The notes under the pieces: generated by a model
Told to the model about the DNA's origin: nothing
The model's database searches: none
Seen by the model: only the letters and a program-made list of their open reading frames with translations
Part shown: piece by piece, positions 55,830 through 64,000 of the stretch
How positions within the stretch are numbered: position 1 is the first letter of the stretch
Layout: each line of letters opens with the position of its first letter
Assembly (NCBI GenBank): GCA_030142905.1
Contig: JASJOG010000051.1
Span: forward strand, 888,501-952,500
DNA length: 64,000 nt
Reading direction: 5' to 3'
DNA from: Heliopora coerulea
Taxonomy: Eukaryota > Cnidaria > Anthozoa > Scleralcyonacea > Helioporidae
Program-made: the position numbers and the translations under genes

Positions 55830-56149
55830 TGTTTAAATTTGTTACCACGACAAAATCGCTGTTTTATTTAATAAAACATCCGAAGAGGAACATCTTGAAA
55901 GCTCAAGGGTACGAATTCAGGGCGAATAATTAGCGGTAATATTTCGTCTTTATTCCAAAACCATATTTAGTTTCCGATTTATTTCAAAATACTTATTCTT
56001 AGAAGCTTCTTTATGTTAAGTTTAATTCACCAGAATTAAATGTTGTTCTCAAGGCCAGTAAAGAACTTGCACTGTTTTCTTGATTCTTTCTTCAGTTTGT
56101 AGATAGATTAACTAGGCTTCCTCTATGATGTCAATGTCTCATGTATAAA

Positions 56150-56380
56150 GGGACTGAGAAACTTAATGTGATTCTAATTCGTCTAATGATGGTTTTGAAA
56201 TAAAATCGAAATATTACCGAGAATTATTCGTTCTCATTTTAACTCATATCTTAAGTTTTCAAGATGTCCCTATTCGGATGTTGTTTGATTTTGTATTTTT
56301 TAAAGTCATGTATCATCAGACTAATTTAGTCTGAAGACGACTTTGTAATAAAGTCGAAATGACTGATTCGTTCCATTCTC
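56150..56380 (+). repeat. Repeat patch with two hammerhead-like motifs
   Basis: The first motif is CTAATGATGG then TTTTGAAATAAAATCGAAAT (56183-56211, core mutated). The second is CTGAAGACGACTTTGTAATA then AAGTCGAAAT (56331-56359), with a GACTTT/AAAGTC stem. The second stem-loop has the GTAAT loop seen at 20849. Confidence 0.45.
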
Positions 56381-56399
56381 TTGATTTAACTTGAATCAT

Positions 56400-57200
56400 C
56401 CTTTTTCAAGATGGTACTATACACGCAAAGACGTCAAGAATAAGAGGTCGAAATAGAGTCCAAGTTGAAGCATTATTCATTTCAAATTGGTATATCTAAT
56501 TACAAATGTCAACTGAAATGAGATCCATGCAATGAGGAACGGTACAAATTCAGCATGGCGTTACTTGTTGGTAATACCAAATGTCAGCAAGAAGAATTAT
56601 ATGCCACTACTATGAAAGAAGCTGTCTTCCTTTTATCTTAATTAAAAATATAATTTGAAATAAGAACGAATGGCGTCCTTAGTTCGTAATTATCTAATCC
56701 TGTTCCAAAATCGTTCACATTTCTGACATGTGCAAATTAGGTAGTTTACGACGTCGTTTATTCCACAAAAACTTAACAAATTCGTAGAATTAGAAATATC
56801 GCTGAGTATAAACCATACAAAATTTTCAAACTTCGCATATTTAGGGTAATAAATGAAATACACTTCTTTGAGCAACTTACGGTGTGGCCATAAAAACAAC
56901 TAGGTCTCAATAGCCTTCGAGTGGTAGAATTTGGCTGTTTAGTAAGATTCTGACTTACGTATGGTATTTCACCGGCTTGAATCATCTCACTTTTAAGTGA
57001 AAACACAAGAATGGTGATGTTATGTTTCCAGTTTAAGAGCATCTCGATTAATTCTTTTCAGTCCGTATCCAACTTTTTAATTTTACTCTGGCTAATGCCA
57101 GACTATTTTACTCCTCATAGGGAGACGTCTGGGGCCGGAAAGGGTTCACCCAATCTGGGACAAACGGTTACCATGGAAACGTAATTATAGAAAAGGAATG
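56400..57200. other. Intergenic, no gene seen
   Basis: It holds one CTAATGCCAGACTATTTTAC module near 57090. No gene was recognised. Confidence 0.45.
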
Positions 57201-57208
57201 TTATTTTC

Positions 57209-57393
57209 AGAGCCAAGCCCAGTATCTTGAGGTGGAGAGCCATGATTAAACGAGGCCAACGACAACTTTAAAAATAATTTTACGGACATTTCGTAGCAAC
57301 TTGCTTTTGTCCTAATTTAAAGATGAGATCCATTCATCTTAAGATGAAGAGCTGGGCTCTGATATTCTTACTAAGACTACGTTTTGCGCTTGG
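57209..57393. repeat. Decayed copy of the foldback element at 52457
   Basis: It shares AGTATCTTGAGGTGGAGAGC, AAAATAATTTTAC, ATTCATCTTAAGATGAAGAG and TTACTAAGACTACGT with the better copy; arm pairing is partial. Confidence 0.55.
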
Positions 57394-57399
57394 AAAATC

Positions 57400-58360
57400 C
57401 ATCGCTGTGGAGTGTTATTTTCTTATTGCCATACATAAGCTAAGTATTGATACTTTCGACCTCTTCGAGAGATTTTCCTCTTTGAAGTTTGTGAACTTCA
57501 TTTTATTGGCGTGGAGTAAAAGACGTCATACGATACCTAATTTACAGACTTTACAAACCTTAATATCTCTGAACCGAGTTGAGATATTGACTAACCAAGA
57601 ACGCTTCTCATTCTCGTTTTCAAAGAGTTTGTAGAGAAGGTCAAAATTAGTAAAATAATTTTTCCGTCGTAATAGCAATTCAACTTTAAAGAAACAAGAC
57701 TTCATACCTTAATCCTTTTCTTCTATGAAACATGTAATCTGTTTCTAACACCTTTCACCGCCCAAAATTTGATCCTCTAGTTAATGATAAAAAAAATGGC
57801 TTAACGTGAGTGGATATAGCCACTCTAAATACTTAAAAAAATGTACGACTTATAAGCTTTTTAGTTCTCAAAACCGGCACTGGAACCATGTTAAATCTGA
57901 GCTAGTCAAAACTATTCAACCTGGGATGTTACTCAACTTTCGAAGAGCTAACAACACTCGCCTAGCGGCTCGTGTTTTTTCACGCTTTTTTCCAAATCTC
58001 GCAACATCCCGCGTGTTTGGATCTCAGCATCGAAACACGGAAATCCATTTTGTACTTCTCAATTTCAATTTACTTCTCGATTTTTCGGGCAACCAACGAA
58101 ACACTTCTTTTTGGGTAACATCATTGTTACTTCTCAATTTGTGTGCATGGTTATGACGAATGGCAAACAAACCTCAGTGTTTTGTCATACCTTATCAGGC
58201 TTTGAATGTCATTACGTGACACCGTTTTCTCCTGTTCAATATGGGTTCAGTGCGCAGACAGCCTGTAAAAATACAGCATAACTCACATTATACAGAGGCG
58301 TAGGAAGCAACTAATCATTGGGTGGGCACGACCGAGTGCCTACCCATTACTCTATTACTC
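57400..58360. other. Intergenic, no gene seen
   Basis: No supported feature. A short GGGTGGGCAC...GTGCCTACCC inverted repeat sits at 58320-58346, just before the transposase remnant. Confidence 0.4.
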
Positions 58361-58362
58361 TA

Positions 58363-59774
58363 TTCATGAGGACCCCATTGGACTAGTACAAGTCCCCTAA
58401 AACTGATGCAGAAACGCTTTCATCCGCCTTAAAGGATGTCCTCACACGAGGACATCCTTAACAAGTACCGTGGTCAGGCTTATGATGGGGCATCTAATAT
58501 GTCTGGGCCAAAGAGTGGTGTTGCTGCTCGTACTCTTAAGGAAGAACCAGCTGCCCTTCCTGTTCATTGTCTGCCACACTGCATAAATCTGTGTCTCCAA
58601 GATATCAGTTGCCAAAGCAAATTGATCAGAGATGCCCTTGACCTGGTACCTGAGCTAGTTGGCCTCATCAAGCTTTCTCCAAAGAGGGAACACCTTTTTG
58701 CAGCTCTTCAAAAGGAACACTCTCCAAGTAGCCCAAAGCTAAAACCACTTTGCTCAACCAGGTGGACATGTCGCACTGGTACAGTGAATGCAGTATTTAC
58801 CAATCACAATACTCTGCTAGTAGCGTTGGACGAAATCAATGAGACATGCAAAGATGAGTATGGAAGAAAGGCTGGAAGTTTCCTCTCACTGATGGAGAAG
58901 TTTTCCACATTTTTTGGCTTGAAAATGGCGCACCTAGTCTTCAGCGCATCAGAGCAATTATCTACAAATTTGCAAGCCAAAAACACAACTGCCCAAGATG
59001 CGTATACAGCAGTCAATCTGGCAAAAGCATTTTATGACAGGCATAGGGACCCCTCTGCCTTTGAAGCTTTCTACCAACAAGTAGTAAAAGATGCTGTAGG
59101 TAAGACAGAACCTCTAACCTTGCCCAGATATCGGAAAGCACCTAAACGTGCCCATGATATCTCTTCAGGACCAACGCACAGGTTTGACAGTCCAGCTGAT
59201 CTTTTTAGGCAGCAGTGCTTCCAAGTAATGGAAAGTTTCTCAGGAGAATTAACCAGAAGGTTTGAACAAAAGGACCTTCATCTCATATCGCTGATTGAAT
59301 TTCTCCTCACTGGCTTCTCAAATGGCAAAGCTCAAGAGATTCCTGCAGAAGTGCTTGACATGTATTCCAAGGATATAGACATGGGCCGTCTCAAAGTGCA
59401 GCTACTCAGGATACCAGATCTTGTAAGATCCACTAAGCCACATGGTATTTCTATCAAAAAGGTTACCAACATCCACACGCTATGCGAATTGCTTAACTCG
59501 TCTTTAGTGGCTAAGACTGTGTTCAATAAAGTTCATGCTATACTGTTTTTGTACTTTACAATTCCAGTAACAAGTGCTACAGCTGAGAGAACATTCTCGG
59601 TTCTCAAGAGTGAAAACGTACTTGAGATCCAGTATGGGCCAAGAGAGATTTAACAATATAATAGTGCCACACATTTATTAAGAACTCGCCGATCAGCTAA
59701 ATTTGGAAGATATGGCCAAAACTTTTGCAATGCCAAATGGCAGAAGGTGGCAGCATTTTGGCAGCTTTAAGTGA
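58363..59774 (+). pseudogene. hAT-family transposase remnant (ZMYM1/TTF-type), frameshifted
   Basis: The main frame is 58436-59653 (405 codons). It contains YDGASNMSG, whose Asp is in the RNase H-like catalytic fold, PVHCLPHCINLCLQD, LCSTRWTCR, and the C-terminal hAT dimerisation segment IPVTSATAERTFSVLK with the catalytic Glu. An upstream piece (from 58363, DPIGLVQVP then TDAETLSSALKDVLTR) is split off by shifts. After about 59612 the family sequence (TYLRSSMGQERFNN, ELADQLNLEDMAKTF, then GRRWQHFGSF) continues in another frame with an in-frame TAA at 59679-59681. The N-terminal zinc finger half is missing. The enzyme class cuts and pastes DNA; this copy cannot. Confidence 0.85.
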
Positions 59775-59779
59775 AATCA

Positions 59780-60160
59780 TGTGAGTCTGTTTTAGGTTAT
59801 GTATTAGTCTTGCTACTTTTGGCAAATATAATTATAGCATAATGCAGTGGTATAGGACACTAAAACGTTTAACATGTGCCTATATTAAACTTTATTTAAA
59901 AATTAGGCTAAGGTAAAGAAAACATTGTGTTATAATAGTAGTGACTTAGTTATAACAAAGCCTTAGACACGTTATCCTATTCTATGACACTTTGTACATA
60001 ATTAGTTTTAATCGCTGTGTTAACTAATGACTATAAGCTTTAATCTTTTTAATTAACTTAGGTATGGTAGGCATTTTGGAAAGCCACATAAGGGTTACTG
60101 ACTATTGTATAGCATTGACATTGACCATTCACCATCATGGTCTTATGTAAACACTCAAAA
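59780..60160. other. Short spacer, no gene seen
   Basis: AT-rich; likely 3' flank of the transposase remnant. Confidence 0.4.
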
Positions 60161-60164
60161 ATTG

Positions 60165-61085
60165 ATTGATGCTTTATGGGCAGCTTTAAGGTGATGCCAT
60201 TTGCTACGCTCTCTCATCAGAAGCCAACCCAATTACAGGATAGCACTATTAATATTTACATACCTTGCGGTAACAAAACTAGCTGCTGAGAATTGAATAC
60301 GTTGTAGCCGTTCAAGAAAGGTTTCAGTTACTGGATAAAATACAACGTTGCTAAAATCTAATTGAGATAAAACTAAAGTTTCAACTAAATATTTTCTTAG
60401 ACTTATAAGATGTGAAATTCTTAATCTTTCTAAGAACACTTAGAGTACTGTAACAAGATGTTGCAAGAGAGTTTATATGATCATCCCACTTTAATGAGTC
60501 ATTTAGATGCACTCCTAGAAGTTTGGTTGATTTCTCGTGCTCTATTTGCTTTCCTCCTACTGTAAGGTGTATTTGACGGGACTCAAGGGAATAGTATGTA
60601 GACATCTGGCTTGCCGAGAACAGCATACATTTTGTCTTCGAGGGGTTGAGAGCAAGATTTGAACCAAGTGACCAGGTATGGAGATCTCTGAGGGTACTAT
60701 TCATTTCTTTTTCCTGTGTCTTTAGGTTAGCTACTAAACAACTACTGTAAAGCGTGGTATCATCAGCATATTGGGAAAACTTGGTTGCCTGTGGAACAAT
60801 TTCATGTAAACCTGCTACATAGAGATTAAAAATCATTGGTCCAAGAATGGACCCTTGTGGAATCCCAAATTGAGTAGTGATAGGAACCAAAGCTTTGTCA
60901 TCAATCTGTACAAACTGTAACCGATTCGACATATAATTAAGTAGCCATTTCAAGAAAGACTTTGAGAAGACTAACTTATAAAACTTGTCTATAGTTGTCT
61001 TGAAGCAGACTGTATCAAAAGCTTTTGAAAAATGTGGGAGCTTGGAGATATCTTGAATGAATGATAGAAGATGATTGCTCATCTT
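60165..61085 (-). pseudogene. Non-LTR retrotransposon reverse transcriptase fragment, broken
   Basis: The minus frame 60381-61082 holds FSKAFDTVCFKTTIDKFYK (motif A), [20 protein letters not shown], the QYADDTTLYSS catalytic motif and KLLGVHLNDSLKWDDHI. After a frame change near 60435 the next part reads LVETLVLSQLDFSNVVFY and RLQRIQFSAASFVTARY, and a third piece (about 60240-60165) reads LGWLLMRERSKWHHLKAAHK. It is 5' truncated and not the same subfamily as the copy at 15895. Confidence 0.85.
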
Positions 61086-61149
61086 TCACACATTTCAAAC
61101 ATCTATGGCATTAATAACATTAACATGTTGTGGCTGCTGCTTAGGTTTC

Positions 61150-61310
61150 ACATGTTGAACTTGCACCTTAGCTCACCACCCAAGTCTTGGTAGCTCAATG
61201 GTTAAAGTGTTTCACTGCCCATCAGAAAGTTGAGGGGTTGATCCCTGTCTAGGACTTGGAAATTGTTTTTCTAAGGTTAAAGCTTGATGATCGTTCATCT
61301 ATCATTCATT
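61150..61310 (+). repeat. tRNA-derived SINE, family B
   Basis: CTTGGTAGCTCAATGGTTAA and GTTGAGGGGTTGATCCCTGT match the heads at 25260 and 37380. TAGGACTTGGAAATTGTTTT and CATCTATCATTCATTC form the tail. Confidence 0.7.
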
Positions 61311-61319
61311 CAAAATTTC

Positions 61320-63340
61320 AATAAATTTGAATTTCATCGTTCTGTTTATTGCTGGATTTTTGTACAGCAAGGCAAATATATATTTGGATAATATATATTT
61401 ACCCTGGGACATTAACTAATTAACATTAACAAGGGATTACTAAGTGATTTTAAGAACCACAATGCATAAAAAAAAAAACCTGAGGTGATCATGAACAAAT
61501 AATTATTAGTTACTTACAGTGTAGTTTGTAAAGTTGAAATGGTAATTAGTACAAATGCTACTATCTGGATAAAAAAAACTTACCACAGAATACAGGCAAC
61601 CCTTGTATCCAGCTAAATATGGCTGACTGGTGTGGACATTATTTGGCCTCATTTTGGTAGACTAACCTATAGTGCATGTTTCACCAAACTGTCCAGCTGA
61701 GTTGCTCCAACCTTGGCAAAAAATCATTAGAGTCCACATTTTATTTAAAATAAGTAAAACTTCTAACTCTTTGAATCAGTTCTTTCAAATTGTGACATCT
61801 GTGAAATCAGTCAAAAATATAAATGGAACACTGGAAGGCAATTTTGAAACAATGTAGAAAAAGTTCAAAGTCAGTACACTGCCAAATAAAAAAAGAAAAG
61901 AAAAGAAAACGTACTAATGTTTTAAGTCAAAGACCTTCATCAGAGTCAAATCTGGTGAACTGCTTTTGCTCGAAATGTCAGTACCTTGTTCTCTTGTTGT
62001 ATGTCACAATAATACCTTTTCTATGTAAATGACAAACATGTCCAAATGCTAAAGCCAACTTACTTTATGAACATGTGTTTTTCCATATGTGGTTGAAATA
62101 TAGAAATATTTACTTTCCATTATAAATGTTATTTACATTTTGACTATTGCACTGCCCATGAGCAGGCAGCCAATTTATATGAGGACATGTTTTCTACTTA
62201 ATCCACTCGAGGACTTTCCACACAATTTTTTAAAGTTTCTGACATTTTCCCACTGTTTAAGCTACTAATTTGCTACCAAACATAAAACCCAAGGAAATTA
62301 CCTAAAACTTAACTCAAACAGTGCAATTAAAGGAGTTCTACAAAAAACTTTCCATATGCCTCCCACATGACATTTGTGGTTTCAAAGATCCTTATGGACT
62401 CCTGCCAACCAAAACTAGTAGAATGTCTAACACCAAATTATACTGCAGCAAATATCTTCTTACAGCACAAACAAATAAATTGGCATTGTATTATAAGTAT
62501 ATTGGCTCCTGTTTTTTAGCTGCATACAAATCTCAGTACCCCGAGCTTTTTTCTTTTGAGTAGTGTGCTCCCCAGTTTCAACTGTGATCAGTGCTCAAGT
62601 CTGACACGGCTGGGTTGGAGAACTTGCTCTGGTTTCCTAGAAGGGGCGGGGAGTGAAAAAGAAATTTTACTCCACCAAATAGGAAGTGACTGAGTCACCG
62701 TGCAGGACAAATTTTCCATTTAAGAGATGTAGAAAACCTAGAAGATGTATTTCCTCAGGCAATTATCCCCACTGCCTAACTCATGTTGTTACACTATGCT
62801 TGAAGTGGCTTCTTGATAATGGTACTGGTGTAAAGTTTGCTTTCTCAATTGATGGTTAAGCAAATGCTGTATGCACTCAGGGCTGGCAATAGTAAAATAT
62901 AATTTTTCCTTGGAATACACCTTGAATAGAGTCGACTCACCCACCAGTAAAAGTGTGCAGGACTTCACAAATGACGCTCCTTAATTTAACGTGTTCTTTC
63001 CTCATGTCCCAAAGAACAGGTATATTTTCTGCGAAAACCATCAGTTATTCCACTTCTAAGAATTTTAGTAAATCTTGGTTTTATTGAAAATGTAAAATAC
63101 AACAAAAAAATGCGCCAATTTGCAATTTACCACCGAAAAAACAGCATGATAAATCACGGTTTGGTAAATTCGTTGCACATGCGACAATCGAGGGATTGGA
63201 GTGTTAAGTGGGAAATCTGGGGACGATTGAGGACGAGATTTTTCAATGTTATATATCCCTCTGTTACACTGTTACTCATTATGAGGGGGTGGAAAGGGGA
63301 AATTTAGGAAGCGGCTTATTTAACTATCTTTCCTCGGCAA
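61320..63340. other. Intergenic and presumed promoter region of the dehydrogenase gene
   Basis: No exon or defined repeat was recognised. An open frame enters the dehydrogenase from 63208, but the family start fits the Met at 63343. Confidence 0.45.
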
Positions 63341-63342
63341 TA

Positions 63343-63988
63343 ATGTCTAAAATTGCCTTGGTTGGAGCTTGTGGGGCATTGGTGTGGTTTCTACGTCGTT
63401 ATTTCGCCGGCGGTATTTGTAAAAACAACGTGAGTCTCGCAGGAAAGACCGCCATTATAACCGGTGGAAACACAGGAATTGGGAAGGCGACAGCTTTTGC
63501 TTTCGCCAAGAGAGGTGCACGAGTTATCTTGGCTTGCCGTAGCGTTGAAAAAGGTGATAAGGCTGCAAAAGAAATCAGACTGCAGGTAAAAAATGCAGAC
63601 GTTGCTGTGCGCTACCTTGATCTTTCGTCTCTTAGCTCGGTACGAAGATTCGTCGATAATTTCCTTCGTTCAGAAAACCAGTTGCATATTCTGGTCAATA
63701 ATGCTGGTCTGTTTGGATGCCCACACTGGAAGAGCGAGGATGGGTACGAAATGCAGTTTGCTGTAAATCATTTGGGCCACTTCCTGCTGACCAACCTTCT
63801 TTTGGACCCTCTTTCCAAGTCTGCCCCAAGCAGGATAGTCGTTGTTAGCAGTTCACTTCACAAGAGTGCAAAAATCAATTTCGAAGATTTACAAGGCGAC
63901 CAAAGTTACTTACCAAAGGTCGCCTATAAACAAAGCAAGCTGGCAAACATTTTGTTCGCACACGAGCTCAGCAAAAGACTACCTTCAG
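63343..63988 (+). CDS. Short-chain dehydrogenase/reductase, retinol dehydrogenase 11-14-like, first exon (3' partial)
   Basis: 215 codons are visible from ATG 63343 to a GTATGT donor at 63989. An N-terminal hydrophobic segment (about 4-20) followed by RR suggests a membrane anchor. The Rossmann signature is TGGNTGIG (40-47); ACRS (64-67) has the Arg that favours NADP(H). NNAG is at 119-122, the catalytic Ser at about 170, and YKQSK gives Tyr195 and Lys199. The family reduces or oxidises retinoids and other lipid aldehydes; the substrate here is unknown. Upstream in-frame codons (from 63208) lack family likeness, so the later Met is preferred. The exon ends at PSG, where the family continues VxVNxLHPG in the next exon, outside the window. 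Confidence 0.92.
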
Positions 63989-64000
63989 GTATGTTTTGAA

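Noticed and set aside
63208..63342. 45 extra N-terminal codons of the dehydrogenase
   Set aside because: No family likeness; the membrane anchor and Rossmann fold spacing fit the Met at 63343.
1..64000. CRISPR arrays, bacterial operons, integrated viruses
   Set aside because: No regularly spaced direct repeats with unique spacers, no ribosome-binding-site-led gene runs and no viral structural or replication genes were seen; the mobile elements are SINE, LINE, Penelope-like and DNA transposon types.

Overview
The window looks like nuclear DNA of an early-branching animal, most likely a cnidarian (anthozoan; a stony coral is plausible, but this is inference). The reasons are AT-rich sequence, spliced genes with short exons and long repeat-filled introns, TTAGGG-type telomeric blocks, several tRNA-derived SINE families, LINE, Penelope-like and hAT debris, and intronless class A GPCR genes. 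No bacterial, organellar or CRISPR features were seen.

Layout. (1) 746-8376, plus strand: eight exons of a mitochondrial-carrier-family gene whose protein reads as SLC25A17/PMP34, the peroxisomal cofactor carrier; the first coding exon was not found. All eight exons join in phase only if one intron uses a GC donor. (2) 8377-14706: intergenic, with MITE-like hairpins, SINEs and a large CTTTA-rich tract. (3) 14707-26347, plus strand: ten exons of a secreted zinc metalloprotease. Order: astacin propeptide end, furin-like site, astacin catalytic domain, two thrombospondin type 1 repeats, a ricin-type beta-trefoil lectin and two fibronectin type II modules. A third, truncated FN2 exon lies in one intron, a LINE reverse transcriptase in another and a hairpin with arms of about 415 bp in a third. 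The signal-peptide exon was not found. (4) 28144-46032: three related intronless GPCR genes with an ERW in place of DRY, at 28144-29045 (minus, frameshifted), 41548-42492 (plus) and 45112-45990 (minus). (5) 46033-63342: gene-poor DNA with inverted-repeat elements, a telomeric-repeat block, a broken hAT transposase and a broken LINE. (6) 63343 onward, plus strand: first exon of a retinol-dehydrogenase-like short-chain dehydrogenase that runs out of the window.

The genes do not form a pathway. The carrier acts in the peroxisome membrane, the protease probably acts outside the cell on glycoprotein or collagen-rich matrix, the GPCRs look like a local duplication family, and the dehydrogenase is probably membrane-anchored. 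The most notable items are the protease architecture and its Met-turn change, the truncated FN2 exon, the frameshifted GPCR copy, and a recurring hammerhead-like hairpin motif at repeat ends. Exon boundaries were read by eye from splice consensus, phase and family similarity; no search or transcript data were available.
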